This document shows, one piece after another, positions 9,740 through 18,736 of a stretch of DNA of 32,089 bases. The position numbers were made by a program, and so were the translations under genes. Positions within the stretch are counted from its first letter, which is position 1. Each line of letters starts with the position of its first letter. Source of the stretch: Thiomicrospira cyclica (GTDB taxonomy: Bacteria; Pseudomonadota; Gammaproteobacteria; Thiomicrospirales; Thiomicrospiraceae); assembly GCA_020726325.1 (NCBI GenBank), contig DYST01000009.1:1-32089 (forward strand), given 5' to 3'. The notes under the pieces are model-generated. The model was not told the origin of the DNA. It made no database searches and worked only from the letters and a program-made list of their open reading frames with translations.

Positions 9740-9740
9740 T

Positions 9741-10460
9741 TTATTTCTCCTGACTCACTAAAGTGCCAACATCCTCACCACGCACAATCGCGGCAAGCGC
9801 ACCTTCGCTAAACATATCAAACACACGAATCGGAATGGCGTTTTCCTGACATAAAACAAACGCTGCGGTATCCATAATGGCAAGATTTTTATCCAATGCC
9901 TCACGGTAAGTCAGCTGTGAATAACGCGTTGCCGTTGGGTCTTTTTTAGGATCTGCCGTATAAATACCATCAACCTTAGTTGCTTTAAGCACCAGATCAC
10001 ATGACAGCTCAGCTGCTCGTAAAGCTGCTGCGGTATCGGTCGTGAAATAAGGTGACCCTGTCCCACCTGGCAAAATAACGACTTCACCACGCGCCAATGA
10101 CTGGCGTGCTGCAAAGGCATTAAAAGCAGGCACAACCCCTGAAGCTTCAACACCTGAATAAATGGAAACAGGAGTGCCCAAACTCGACAAGGTATCACGC
10201 AATGCCAGACCATTCATCATGGTTGCCAGCATACCCATTTGGTCAGCGGTGGCACGATGAATACCAACACCTACCGATGACGCACCACGAAATAAATTAC
10301 CACCACCCACCACAATGGCGATTTGTACGCCTTGTGATGCCAGCTGTGCCACTTGACGACAAACCCCGAGGAGAACCTCGGGGTTGTAACCAAAACCAGC
10401 ACTGCCTGCAAGCGCCTCACCACTAAACTTGAGTAGGATGCGTTGAGCCGTGTCTTTCAT
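9741..10460 (-). CDS. pyrH: Uridylate kinase PyrH
   Basis: PyrH phosphorylates UMP to UDP. It is the bacterial hexameric enzyme of the amino-acid-kinase fold. The 239-residue protein has [16 protein letters not shown] at the N-terminus, the glycine-rich [51 protein letters not shown], and the ATP-site stretch [16 protein letters not shown]. Full length. It starts 3 nt after the tsf stop, with AAGG about 10 nt upstream. Confidence 0.98.
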   Translation of the reverse strand: MKDTAQRILLKFSGEALAGSAGFGYNPEVLLGVCRQVAQLASQGVQIAIVVGGGNLFRGASSVGVGIHRATADQMGMLATMMNGLALRDTLSSLGTPVSIYSGVEASGVVPAFNAFAARQSLARGEVVILPGGTGSPYFTTDTAAALRAAELSCDLVLKATKVDGIYTADPKKDPTATRYSQLTYREALDKNLAIMDTAAFVLCQENAIPIRVFDMFSEGALAAIVRGEDVGTLVSQEK

Positions 10461-10463
10461 AGA

Positions 10464-11354
10464 TTATTTGCCTTGCATCGCAGCAGCAGTAGCAGCAACT
10501 TCAGCAGCAAAGTCCGTTACTTCTTTAACAATACCTTCACCCACTTCTAAACGGATAAAGTTATTAACAACTGCATTTTGCGTTTTTAATAACTGAGCAA
10601 CCGTTTGATCTGGATTCTTAACGAAAGGCTGGCTTAATAACGTCACATCTTCCATGAACTTACGGATTGCACCTTCAACCATTTTCTCAACGATGTTAGC
10701 TGGCTTGCCGCTTTCATCCGCTTTAGCCTGAGCAATAGCGCGTTCACGTTCGATTGTTTCCACATCAACACCAGACGCATCAACAGCCAATGGCTTGCTT
10801 GCAGCAACGTGCATCGCTAAATCTTTACCAAGCTCTTCTGTACCAGCATCTAAGTTAACAACCACACCGATTTTATCACCATGACGGTAAGTACCAATTG
10901 CACCTGTTGATTCGACCAATTCAAAACGGCGAATACTCATGTTTTCACCGATTTTTGAAATCAAGGCACGACGACGTTCGTCAACAACAGTACCATCAGC
11001 CAACTGAGCAGCCATTAGGTCTTCCATTGAAGCTGGATTGCTATCTAATACAGCCTGAGCAACACCCATTGCAAACTCATTAAATTCTGGGCTTTTGCCA
11101 ACAAAGTCTGTTTCACAGTTCGCTTCTACGATTGCCGCGCGTTTTTTGTCATCAGAAATAACAATCGCAATTGTGCCTTCTGCTGCTGTACGACCCGCTT
11201 TTTTATCAGCCTTAGCCATACCTTTAACACGCAATAAATCAATCGCTTTTTCTAGGTCACCAGCTGTTTCAACTAATGCACCTTTACACTCCATCATGCC
11301 CGCACCAGTGCGTTCACGTAATTCTTTCACCATACCTGCTGTAATTGCTGACAT
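10464..11354 (-). CDS. tsf: Elongation factor Ts
   Basis: EF-Ts is the nucleotide exchange factor for EF-Tu. The chosen start ATG at 11354 gives 296 residues beginning MSAITAGMVKELRERTGAGM, the normal N-terminus, and has an AAGGAAG ribosome-binding site 5 nt away. An upstream in-frame start at 11378 would add eight residues with no family support. The UBA-like N-terminal domain with MMECKGALVE, the TDFV motif in EANCETDFVGKSPEF, and the dimerisation domain are all present. It follows rpsB after a 122-nt spacer holding a hairpin terminator. Confidence 0.98.
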   Translation of the reverse strand: MSAITAGMVKELRERTGAGMMECKGALVETAGDLEKAIDLLRVKGMAKADKKAGRTAAEGTIAIVISDDKKRAAIVEANCETDFVGKSPEFNEFAMGVAQAVLDSNPASMEDLMAAQLADGTVVDERRRALISKIGENMSIRRFELVESTGAIGTYRHGDKIGVVVNLDAGTEELGKDLAMHVAASKPLAVDASGVDVETIERERAIAQAKADESGKPANIVEKMVEGAIRKFMEDVTLLSQPFVKNPDQTVAQLLKTQNAVVNNFIRLEVGEGIVKEVTDFAAEVAATAAAMQGK

Positions 11355-11435
11355 TTTAACTTCCTTGTTACATAACAAAAATTCAATTTTGGAAAACCCA
11401 AAATCATATTACGCTTTAATTTTGAATTTTATATG

Positions 11436-11460
11436 AAAAAAGGGGGCAACTCGCCCCCTT
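11436..11460 (-). terminator. Intrinsic terminator/attenuator between rpsB and tsf
   Basis: On the minus strand an 8-bp perfect stem (AAGGGGGC / GCCCCCTT) with a 5-nt loop GAGTT is followed at once by a run of T. It lies 16 nt past the rpsB stop and about 80 nt before tsf. Since tsf and the genes beyond have no obvious promoter here, I infer partial termination that sets the S2:EF-Ts ratio, as reported for the rpsB-tsf spacer of E. coli. Confidence 0.85.
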
Positions 11461-11476
11461 AATCAGAAAAGGCTAC

Positions 11477-12220
11477 TTATACAGCAACCGCTTCTGTTGT
11501 TGTTTCAATAAATTCATCTTCAACAGCACCTGTTGTGATGCTTGCTTTCGCTTCTAATACCGTATCTGCTGCTGACTCTAGGTATAACTTCAATGCACGA
11601 ACCGCATCGTCATTACCAGGAATCACATAATCAACTAATGATGGATCACTATTGGTATCAACAACACCAATAACAGGGATGCCAAGCTTTTTAGCTTCTA
11701 GAATCGCATTGTGCTCAACACCAGTATCGATCACAAAAATGGCATCAGGCATTTGACGCATATCTTTGATACCGCCTAAAGAACGCTCTAAACGCTCCAA
11801 TTCACGCGCTTGCATTAAGGCTTCTTTCTTTGTCAAACGCTCGATTGTGCCATCTTGAACCATTGTTTCAAGTTCACGTAGACGACGAATAGACTGCTTA
11901 ACCGTTTTGAAGTTCGTCAACATACCGCCTAACCAACGGTGATTGACGAATGGCATGCCACAACGACGCGCTTGTTCAGCAACAACTTCTGCCGCTGCGC
12001 GTTTCGTACCAACAAACAACACCGTGCCACGACCAGCAACGATTTTGCTGATTGCATTTAGGGCATCATGGAACATTGGTAATGTCTGTTCTAAGTTAAC
12101 GATATGAATTTTGTTACGTGCGCCATAGATATACTGACCCATTTTAGGGTTCCAGTAACGTGTTTGGTGACCGAAATGAACGCCTGCTTCGAGCAGTTGG
12201 CGCATAGATACTTTAGCCAT
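11477..12220 (-). CDS. rpsB: 30S ribosomal protein S2
   Basis: S2 binds 16S rRNA late in 30S assembly and is needed for S1 binding. The 247-residue protein has [83 protein letters not shown] and [13 protein letters not shown], plus a C-terminal acidic tail. Normal length. The ribosome-binding site is AAAGGAAA before ATG 12220. It is first in the minus-strand block and has a long, structured leader. Confidence 0.98.
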   Translation of the reverse strand: MAKVSMRQLLEAGVHFGHQTRYWNPKMGQYIYGARNKIHIVNLEQTLPMFHDALNAISKIVAGRGTVLFVGTKRAAAEVVAEQARRCGMPFVNHRWLGGMLTNFKTVKQSIRRLRELETMVQDGTIERLTKKEALMQARELERLERSLGGIKDMRQMPDAIFVIDTGVEHNAILEAKKLGIPVIGVVDTNSDPSLVDYVIPGNDDAVRALKLYLESAADTVLEAKASITTGAVEDEFIETTTEAVAV

Positions 12221-12295
12221 GAAATTTTCCTTTTCATATTAGAAAACAGGACAAAAGTGACGATAAGTTGATGATAACAAGGCGAAAGTGCTCGC

Positions 12296-12321
12296 AAAAA
12301 AGAAAGGTTACACAGAGTAAC
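12296..12321 (-). terminator. Possible attenuator hairpin in the rpsB leader
   Basis: On the minus strand GTTAC-TCTGT-GTAAC (5-bp stem, 5-nt loop) is followed by CTTTCTTTTTT and preceded by a run of A, so A-U pairs can extend the stem. It sits about 80 nt before the rpsB start inside the inferred leader. The stem is weak. It could equally act toward map-distal transcription on the plus strand, where TGCTTTTTT follows. Confidence 0.35.
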
Positions 12322-12397
12322 TGCTTTTTTAAGAACGCTTTTAACACAGTTAGCGCAACTAAGCGGTGCTTTTAGCTGTTTTCTTGGGTTTTGCCTC

Positions 12398-12453
12398 TAT
12401 ATTTCCCGTAGTGTCAAGCCTTACGGCCACCCGACAGACGGTGACGAAATATA
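12398..12453 (-). ncRNA. Structured rpsB leader element (three-way-junction-like)
   Basis: An outer 8-bp stem, TATATTTC with GAAATATA (12446-12453 and 12398-12405), encloses two adjacent small hairpins. One is CACC-8 nt-GGTG (12428-12443) and the other is CCGTA-11 nt-TACGG (12406-12426). The element lies downstream of a promoter-like sequence pointing at rpsB and about 180 nt before its start. In E. coli this same rpsB/map interval holds the T44/tff RNA, which is the leader used by S2 to repress its own operon; equivalence here is inferred from position and structure only. The rest of the 308-base rpsB-map interval holds the two promoters, the weak attenuator hairpin and no gene. Confidence 0.4.
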
Positions 12454-12469
12454 TGTGGAGTGGTAAAAT
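12441..12469 (+). promoter_or_regulatory. Promoter for map
   Basis: GTGACG (-35), a 17-nt spacer and TAAAAT (-10), preceded by TGG (extended -10), would start transcription near 12476, about 50 nt before the map ATG. The region overlaps the structured rpsB leader on the other strand, so the divergent units may interfere with each other. Confidence 0.4.
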
Positions 12470-12496
12470 AATCCCTTTCGGGAATTCAAGCCCGCA

Positions 12497-12525
12497 TTTA
12501 TACCCGATTTTGAGGAATTTCACAA
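12497..12525 (-). promoter_or_regulatory. Promoter for the rpsB block
   Basis: On the minus strand TTGTGA (-35, 12525-12520) and TATAAA (-10, 12502-12497) are separated by exactly 17 nt. The -10 is followed by TGCGGGC, a GC-rich discriminator of the kind typical of stringently controlled ribosomal promoters. Transcription would begin near 12490, giving a leader of about 270 nt. The -35 box overlaps the map ribosome-binding region. Confidence 0.6.
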
Positions 12526-12528
12526 GCC

Positions 12529-13317
12529 ATGTCTGATAATAACGCTGATAAAGTCATCATTAAAACCCCTGAACAGCTCGCTGGTATGCGTATTGCAGGA
12601 AAATGTGCCGCCGACGTTCTGATGATGCTCAGCGAGCACGTTCGTGTTGGCGTAACGACCGATACGCTCGATAAACTGGCTTACGATTATATCGTTAACG
12701 AACAAAAAGCAATTCCCGCCTGTTTGAATTATAAAGGTTTTCCGCGCTCAATCTGCACCAGTATTAATCATCAAGTTTGTCATGGCATTCCTGGTAGTAA
12801 AAAACTTAGCGACGGCGACATTGTCAACATCGACGTGACGGTCATCAAAAATGGTTACTTTGGCGATACCAGCATGATGTTTGAAATCGGTAAACCAACC
12901 ATTCGCGGCAGCCGTATTTGCCGTATCGCGCATGAATGTTTGTGGATTGGTATAGACCAAGTTAAGCCTGGTGCAACGTTAGGCGACATTGGTTATGCCA
13001 TCGAACAGCATGCCAAGAACAATCATTGCTCTGTGGTACAAGAATACTGCGGACATGGCGTAGGGCTTGAGTTTCATGAAGAGCCGCATGTCATGCACTA
13101 TGGTAAAAAAGGCGAGGGTTTAGTGCTCGCACCAGGCATGACTTTTACCATCGAGCCAATGATTAACTTAGGCAAAAAAGAGATTAAAATACTACCAGAT
13201 GGCTGGACAGTGGTCACTAAAGACCGTGCGCTTTCGGCGCAATGGGAGCATACGCTTGCAATAACAGAAACAGGGGTTGAGATTTTGACATTACGCCCGA
13301 ACGAAGCTCGACCATGA
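12529..13317 (+). CDS. map: Methionine aminopeptidase (type I)
   Basis: Map removes the initiator methionine from nascent proteins. The 262-residue pita-bread-fold enzyme carries all five metal ligands: D102 (NIDVTV), D113 (FGDTS), H176 (CGHGVG), E209 (FTIEP) and E240 (WEHTLAIT). NHQVCHGIPGSKKL and HEEPHVMHYG are also typical. GAGGAA lies 11 nt upstream of the ATG. Its TGA overlaps the glnD start as ATGA. Divergence from rpsB is the usual gammaproteobacterial arrangement. Confidence 0.98.
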   Translation: MSDNNADKVIIKTPEQLAGMRIAGKCAADVLMMLSEHVRVGVTTDTLDKLAYDYIVNEQKAIPACLNYKGFPRSICTSINHQVCHGIPGSKKLSDGDIVNIDVTVIKNGYFGDTSMMFEIGKPTIRGSRICRIAHECLWIGIDQVKPGATLGDIGYAIEQHAKNNHCSVVQEYCGHGVGLEFHEEPHVMHYGKKGEGLVLAPGMTFTIEPMINLGKKEIKILPDGWTVVTKDRALSAQWEHTLAITETGVEILTLRPNEARP

Positions 13318-15905
13318 GTCTCGTTGATACCCGACCACTGCTTGTCAAAGCGTTACAAAACCCCAAAGAAGCCGTAACTGTTGGCAGAGGATTGTTGGCG
13401 AATCTAACGACTCAACAATGGGAGCGTTTTTTAACACACGCCCCCATTCAACACCTGATTAGCGAACGCACGAACTTTGTTGATCAGTTACTGCGCCGTG
13501 TATGGAAACATCATATCGCTAAGGAATCTGCCCTTAGTCTGGTGGCAGTCGGTGGTTATGGTCGTGGTGAATTGCATCCTTATTCAGACATTGACATTCT
13601 CATTCTTGCACCAACGCATGACCTGCCCGAAGATGAAGCCAAAGCGGTCGAAGGTTTTATTACCTATTTATGGGATATTGGGCTGCAAGTTGGTCATGCC
13701 ATTCGCACCTTAGAAGATTGTTTTCATATTGGCAAAGACGATGTTTCCACCGCCACTAACTATATTGAATCACGTTGGTTAGTTGGTAATTACGAGGCAT
13801 TTGATGACTTACGTCGTCTCCTGAAACAGGCTGATTTTTGGCCAAGTGTCGATTTCTTTTTAGCCAAAGTACAAGAACAAACGCAACGCCACAGTAAAGC
13901 ACAGGATGCCTTAGCTCAACTCGAGCCGAACATTAAGGAAAGTCCTGGTGGTATGCGCGATATTCATACCATTGCTTGGGTTGCTAAACGTCATTTTGGT
14001 GCGAGCAGTCTGCAACAGCTTGTGAGTGTGGGGTTTTTGACAGTTGATGAGTATAACGCCCTTGAACGTGCGACGCGCTTTCATTGGCGCGTCCGTTTTG
14101 TCTTGCATAGCCTTAAAAAACGCAAGGAAGAGCGATTACTATTCGAACATCAAAAACAGGTAGCAGAAGCACTGGGCTATAAAGACACAACAGGCAAGCT
14201 AGCGGTTGAAGTTTTTATGCAAGACTACTATCGTAATGCACGGATTATTCGCAACCTAAATACCTTATTACTACAGCATTTTCGTGAACACCTCCTTGCG
14301 CCGACAGAAACTAAAACACTGGTGCTTGATGATGATTTTAGTGTTGTTGATGGTTATTTGAGCATCACGAGTGAACAAGTATTCATTCACACGCCACTAA
14401 ATTTACTGAAATTGTTTTATCTTTTTGGTGTTGGACAATATGATGGCATCCGTGCGACAACGCAGCGTTTGCTACAAAATTATGCTCATTTAATTAATGA
14501 GCCTTTTTGCCAACAAGCGCAAACATGGCAACTACTCAGAACCATGCTCAGCGCACCTAAAGGGGTGACAAAATTACTCTATGCCATGCATAACCAAGGG
14601 ATTTTGGGTCGCCTTTTTCCTTTATTTCATCGCATTACAGGATTAATGCAATTTGATCTTTTTCATGCTTATACCGTCGATGAACATACGCTAATGGTAG
14701 TGCGCAATCTACGCCAATTTATCGTTCATGACCCTGCAACACAACAACAGTTTCCACTTGCTTGTGAATTGGCACAGGAGATTACACAGCCTGATATTTT
14801 ACTATTGGCTGGTTTCTTTCATGATATTGCTAAAGGGCGTGGCGGTAAACACGAGCTATTAGGGGCAGAAGATGCCCTTGCTTTCGCTCAACAAGCAGCA
14901 TTAAACGAACAAGAGGGCGAACTGCTCAGCTGGTTAGTGCGTGCGCACTTAATCATGTCTCATACAGCACAAAAGCAAGACATATCGGATCCTGATGTGA
15001 TTGCACAATTTAGTCAAACGGTTGATACATTAGAAAAATTACGTTACCTCTATCTGCTCACTGTTGCTGATATTTGTGCCACCTCACCTGTCGGTTGGAA
15101 TGGCTGGAAAGATAACTTGCTTGCCCATTTATACAAACAAACGCGCAACCATCTACAGCATCAAACACAAGAAAATAATCGTAGTCAGGTATTGGCTTCG
15201 GTCGCACTAGAAAGTCAGGCAAAAATTGAAGCGATATGGCAGAGTTTAGAGCAATCTCATTACTATCAAAAGCAGCAAATTGAAGACCTGATGCGTCATG
15301 CTCAACTCTTTACGCAAAATAAACTACCTTATAGCTTACTCGCATCAACCTCTGCTAAAGATGTCTGTAGCCTAACACTCTATACCGATAACCGCGCTGA
15401 TATTTGGCTCAAAACAACGGCTGCTTGTGAAGCAATGCGTCTTAATATTTTAGAGGCGCGCGTTTATACTGCTGATAACGCACGTTTGCTCATTGATTTA
15501 AAGTTTTTACACCCAGCACATTGGTCGGACAAAGAACGTCTCGGCTGGCTCGAAAACTTACGACAAACACTGGCATCAACTGAGGCTTACACAGCCAATG
15601 TCACGCACTTACCCTTACCAAATCGACAAAAGCATTTCAGCGTACCGACACAAATCGCACTCAATCAAAGCAAAAATGCACAACACACCGAGCTACACTT
15701 GAGTACACGCGACAAATCGGGGCTACTGTTTCAATGTGCGCAAATTTTTTACCAGCATAAATTGTCACTGCTTGCTGCCAAAATCAGCACCGAAGGGATT
15801 CGTGCCGATGATACCTTTTTATTGCTCAATGACCAAGCACACCCGATTGAGACAACACATTATGAGCGTATTAAAGCTGACTTACTGCAGGCATTAAATG
15901 GCTAA
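13314..15905 (+). CDS. glnD: Bifunctional uridylyltransferase/uridylyl-removing enzyme GlnD
   Basis: GlnD senses glutamine and uridylylates or deuridylylates PII, so controlling nitrogen assimilation. Domains in order: nucleotidyltransferase (GGYGRGELHPYSDIDILIL, from about residue 80), GlnE-like helical linker with ESPGGMRDIHTIAWVAKR, HD hydrolase with FFHDIAKGRGGKH (H503, D504) that performs deuridylylation, and two C-terminal ACT domains (about 685-765 and 785-860; the second has STRDKSGLLFQCAQIF). Length 863 aa is normal. It overlaps map by 4 nt (ATGA) and radA by 8 nt, so the three form one unit. Confidence 0.97.
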   Translation: MSLVDTRPLLVKALQNPKEAVTVGRGLLANLTTQQWERFLTHAPIQHLISERTNFVDQLLRRVWKHHIAKESALSLVAVGGYGRGELHPYSDIDILILAPTHDLPEDEAKAVEGFITYLWDIGLQVGHAIRTLEDCFHIGKDDVSTATNYIESRWLVGNYEAFDDLRRLLKQADFWPSVDFFLAKVQEQTQRHSKAQDALAQLEPNIKESPGGMRDIHTIAWVAKRHFGASSLQQLVSVGFLTVDEYNALERATRFHWRVRFVLHSLKKRKEERLLFEHQKQVAEALGYKDTTGKLAVEVFMQDYYRNARIIRNLNTLLLQHFREHLLAPTETKTLVLDDDFSVVDGYLSITSEQVFIHTPLNLLKLFYLFGVGQYDGIRATTQRLLQNYAHLINEPFCQQAQTWQLLRTMLSAPKGVTKLLYAMHNQGILGRLFPLFHRITGLMQFDLFHAYTVDEHTLMVVRNLRQFIVHDPATQQQFPLACELAQEITQPDILLLAGFFHDIAKGRGGKHELLGAEDALAFAQQAALNEQEGELLSWLVRAHLIMSHTAQKQDISDPDVIAQFSQTVDTLEKLRYLYLLTVADICATSPVGWNGWKDNLLAHLYKQTRNHLQHQTQENNRSQVLASVALESQAKIEAIWQSLEQSHYYQKQQIEDLMRHAQLFTQNKLPYSLLASTSAKDVCSLTLYTDNRADIWLKTTAACEAMRLNILEARVYTADNARLLIDLKFLHPAHWSDKERLGWLENLRQTLASTEAYTANVTHLPLPNRQKHFSVPTQIALNQSKNAQHTELHLSTRDKSGLLFQCAQIFYQHKLSLLAAKISTEGIRADDTFLLLNDQAHPIETTHYERIKADLLQALNG

Positions 15906-17283
15906 AAAACCCGAAAAAACCACTTTTTACTGCACGGATTGCGGTACAGAACACAGTCGTTGGGCAGGACAATGCAGTGCTTGCGGTGCATGGAATACGC
16001 TTAAAGAGTGGACTCAGCCTAAAATAAGTACGAGCAACACGAATGGCAAGGTCAGTGGTTATACAGGCACAAAATCGACTGTCATTAAGTTAGCGGAAGT
16101 GTCCTTATCAGAGTCACCACGTTGGCAGACAGGGTTAGCAGAGTTTGATCGTGTGCTCGGTGGTGGTTTGGTTCCTGGTTCGGTAGTGCTGATTGGCGGT
16201 GATCCTGGCATTGGCAAATCATCCATTTTGCTGCAAGTACAGACCTATTTAGCACAACAAAACTTAGCGACACTCTATGTTTCGGGCGAAGAATCGTTAC
16301 AACAAATCGCTTTACGCGCAAAACGGATGCAACTCCCCGCTGACAATCTCAGTCTATTAGCTGAAACCGATATGGATACGATCCTAGCCGTTGCGGCACA
16401 AACACAACCGCAAGTGATGGTTATTGACTCTATTCAAACCATGCAGCTTGACAGCATTGCTTCGGCAGCAGGCAGTGTGGTGCAAGTCCGTGAGACAGCA
16501 GCCGTATTAACGCGTTTTGCTAAGCAGACAGGAACTGCGGTCTTTTTGGTCGGTCATGTTACCAAAAGTGGTGAAGTAGCTGGGCCGCGCGTGTTAGAGC
16601 ATATTGTCGATGCCGTTATTTTTATTGAAGGACAGGATAGTCGTTACCGCTTGATGCGTGCCTTAAAAAATCGCTTTGGTGCAGTCAACGAAATTGGTTT
16701 TTTTGCCATGACCGATAAGGGCATGAAAGAAATCAAAAATCCCTCGGCAATTTTCCTCAATCGTGATCGGCAACAGCCAACACCAGGTACAGTCGTATTA
16801 GGACTATGGGAGGGAACGCGCCCCTTATTGGTTGAGTTACAGGCTTTGGTTGACCACAATGGTTATGGTGCGCCTCGTCGCGTTGCCGTGGGCTTAGATG
16901 GCAATCGGCTGACGTTATTATTAGCTGTTTTGCACCGTCACGGTGGTATTCAGGCGGGCGACCAAGATGTCTATGTCAATGTCGTTGGCGGGGTAAAAGT
17001 CGTTGAAACCAGTGCTGATTTGCCATTAATGTTGGCAATTGTCTCGAGTTTACGCAACAGAGCCTTACCGAATGATTTATTGGCATTTGGTGAGGTAGGA
17101 CTATCGGGCGAGGTTCGCCCCGTACAAAATGGACAAGAGCGCTTGCAAGAAGCCGTTAAGCACGGCTTTACACGCGCGATTGTATCGGTCAGTAATGTCC
17201 CTAAAACCCCAATCGCTGGCTTGGAAGTCATTGCCGTTGCCACCGTCGAAGCAGCGTTAACTGCTTTGTCGGAGCTATCGTGA
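15898..17283 (+). CDS. radA: DNA repair protein RadA (Sms)
   Basis: RadA is a RecA-like DnaB-type helicase that extends branched recombination intermediates. The 461-residue protein has the four-cysteine zinc finger (C12, C15, C26, C29), Walker A GGDPGIGKSS (100-109), Walker B VMVIDSIQT, the family-specific KNRFG motif at 257-261, and a C-terminal Lon-like domain (VNVVGGVKVVETSADLPL, FGEVGLSGEVRPV). Full length. It starts inside the last codons of glnD. Confidence 0.98.
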   Translation: MAKKPEKTTFYCTDCGTEHSRWAGQCSACGAWNTLKEWTQPKISTSNTNGKVSGYTGTKSTVIKLAEVSLSESPRWQTGLAEFDRVLGGGLVPGSVVLIGGDPGIGKSSILLQVQTYLAQQNLATLYVSGEESLQQIALRAKRMQLPADNLSLLAETDMDTILAVAAQTQPQVMVIDSIQTMQLDSIASAAGSVVQVRETAAVLTRFAKQTGTAVFLVGHVTKSGEVAGPRVLEHIVDAVIFIEGQDSRYRLMRALKNRFGAVNEIGFFAMTDKGMKEIKNPSAIFLNRDRQQPTPGTVVLGLWEGTRPLLVELQALVDHNGYGAPRRVAVGLDGNRLTLLLAVLHRHGGIQAGDQDVYVNVVGGVKVVETSADLPLMLAIVSSLRNRALPNDLLAFGEVGLSGEVRPVQNGQERLQEAVKHGFTRAIVSVSNVPKTPIAGLEVIAVATVEAALTALSELS

Positions 17284-17307
17284 AAGCCGAACAAAATCAC
17301 ATAAAAA

Positions 17308-17336
17308 TTGAATCCAATCTAGGCAACACCTATAAT
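17308..17336 (+). promoter_or_regulatory. Sigma-70 promoter for yciB
   Basis: TTGAAT (17308-17313) and a perfect TATAAT (17331-17336) are 17 nt apart. The site lies in the short gap after radA, about 30 nt before the yciB start, which has AAGGA 8 nt upstream. This marks the start of a separate transcription unit. Confidence 0.75.
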
Positions 17337-17367
17337 CATCTTTCTTCAAATTACAAGGATAACGACT

Positions 17368-17952
17368 GTGAAAGCGTTTCTCGATTTTATTCCCATTCTT
17401 CTCTTTTTTATTGCCTATAAGCAATATGATATTTACGTTGCAACAGCAGTAGTCATTGTCGCCTCTATTTTACAAGCGGCTTTTGTTTATATGACTGAAA
17501 AACGTATTCCAGCGATGTTACTTGCCAGTACCGCGCTCATTGTATTAATGGGTGGTGCTACCCTACTGCTACAAGATGAGCTGTTTATTAAATGGAAACC
17601 AACGTTAATTAACTGGCTGTTCGCGCTTGTCTTTATTGGTAGTTTGTATATTGGTCAAAAACCGCTATTAACGCGCATGATGGGCGATCACTTCCCCAAC
17701 TTACCACTGCCAATGTGGCAACGCATGAGTTGGATATGGGCAACCTTTTTTACCGCTGTCGGCATCATCAATCTTTGGGTTGCTTACAACTTTGATACCG
17801 ATACGTGGGTGAACTTTAAGCTCGTTGGTTTGTTAGGACTAACGCTGGTATTTATTATTGCGCAATCTTTTTATATGATGCATCTGAACAATCAATATCC
17901 TGACCCCATCACAGAAAACAACGAACAAGACAAGCCCAAGGAAACGATTTAA
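17368..17952 (+). CDS. yciB: Inner-membrane septation protein YciB/IspA
   Basis: YciB is a small inner-membrane protein linked to septation and envelope integrity. The 194-residue product has five or so transmembrane segments and the family patterns [18 protein letters not shown] at the N-terminus, [20 protein letters not shown] and [19 protein letters not shown]. The start codon is GTG at 17368 with AAGGATAACGACT before it. Its last A is the first base of the next gene's start (TAATG). Identity is confident; the biochemical role in the family is only partly known. Confidence 0.93.
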   Translation: MKAFLDFIPILLFFIAYKQYDIYVATAVVIVASILQAAFVYMTEKRIPAMLLASTALIVLMGGATLLLQDELFIKWKPTLINWLFALVFIGSLYIGQKPLLTRMMGDHFPNLPLPMWQRMSWIWATFFTAVGIINLWVAYNFDTDTWVNFKLVGLLGLTLVFIIAQSFYMMHLNNQYPDPITENNEQDKPKETI

Positions 17953-18248
17953 TGCTATACACAATTATTGGCACAGACACAGCTCACTCATTAGAAAAGC
18001 GCAAAGCAGCACGCCCTGAGCATGTTGCTCGCCTACAAGTTTTACGTGATGCGGGACGATTAATCATCGCTGGACCTTTTCCAGCTGTTGATAACGAAGA
18101 CCCGAGTGAAGCTGGTTTTACAGGCAGTTTAATTGTTGCTGAATTTGACTCTTTGACAGCAGCACAAGCATGGGCTGATAGCGATCCCTATTTAGCGGCT
18201 GGTGTTTATGCTCAAGTTCAGGTGATGCCATTTAAGCAGGTTTTTTAA
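17952..18248 (+). CDS. YciI family protein
   Basis: This is a 98-residue ferredoxin-like-fold protein of the YciI/YCII family. Visible features are a [18 protein letters not shown] stretch with the conserved His, the segment [30 protein letters not shown] and [24 protein letters not shown] proteins are small cytoplasmic proteins of unsettled function. It overlaps the yciB stop by one base, a pairing that recurs in many proteobacteria, and is followed after 2 nt by the asparaginase-like gene, so the three are co-transcribed. Confidence 0.92.
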   Translation: MLYTIIGTDTAHSLEKRKAARPEHVARLQVLRDAGRLIIAGPFPAVDNEDPSEAGFTGSLIVAEFDSLTAAQAWADSDPYLAAGVYAQVQVMPFKQVF

Positions 18249-18250
18249 GC

Positions 18251-18736
18251 ATGCTTATTTTAGCAACTGGTGGCACTTTTGATAAAGACTATGCACTCGA
18301 TGGTAATCTGGGCTTTCATGGCTCAGTATTACCTAAGCTGATTGGGCAGGCACGCTTAACCTGCGCACATGAACTGAATATTCTAATGCAAAAAGATAGC
18401 CTCGATATGACCATTACGGATCGCAGGGCAATACTCGAAGCCTGTCGGACAACAGCATCGACACAAATCATCATCATCCATGGCACAGATACAATGAGTG
18501 AAACAGCCACTTTTTTACAGCAGGCTAATTTAGAAAAAACCATCATTCTTACGGGTGCAATGCGTCCTTTTTCATTTGGTCATAGCGATGCTGCTTTTAA
18601 CTTTGGTTTCGCGCTCGCATTAGCACAAACGGCAGCGATCGGTGTTTATATTGCCATGCAAGGTGAGTGTTTTGCAGCTGGTAAGGTTGCTAAAAATAAA
18701 GATCGGGCGCAATTTATCCATCTTGGCAAAGATTAA
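18251..18736 (+). CDS. Short asparaginase/glutaminase-like protein (N-terminal domain only)
   Basis: At 161 residues this is only the N-terminal domain of the L-asparaginase fold (usual enzymes exceed 320). It has both nucleophile-region motifs, LATGGTFDK near the N-terminus and HGTDTMSETA in the middle, plus ILTGAMRPF and a GVYIAMQGECF segment. No C-terminal domain is present downstream, but the last residues look complete and the frame has a normal stop, so it may be a genuine single-domain family rather than a truncation. Substrate is unknown. It follows the YciI gene with a 2-nt gap and no strong Shine-Dalgarno. Confidence 0.8.
   Translation: MLILATGGTFDKDYALDGNLGFHGSVLPKLIGQARLTCAHELNILMQKDSLDMTITDRRAILEACRTTASTQIIIIHGTDTMSETATFLQQANLEKTIILTGAMRPFSFGHSDAAFNFGFALALAQTAAIGVYIAMQGECFAAGKVAKNKDRAQFIHLGKD

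Noticed and set aside
12412-12417. A perfect TTGACA on the minus strand upstream of rpsB
   Set aside because: At 16-18 nt spacing the -10 would be GCAAAA or similar, and the sequence lies in a hairpin loop of the leader. The TTGTGA/TATAAA pair further upstream is better.
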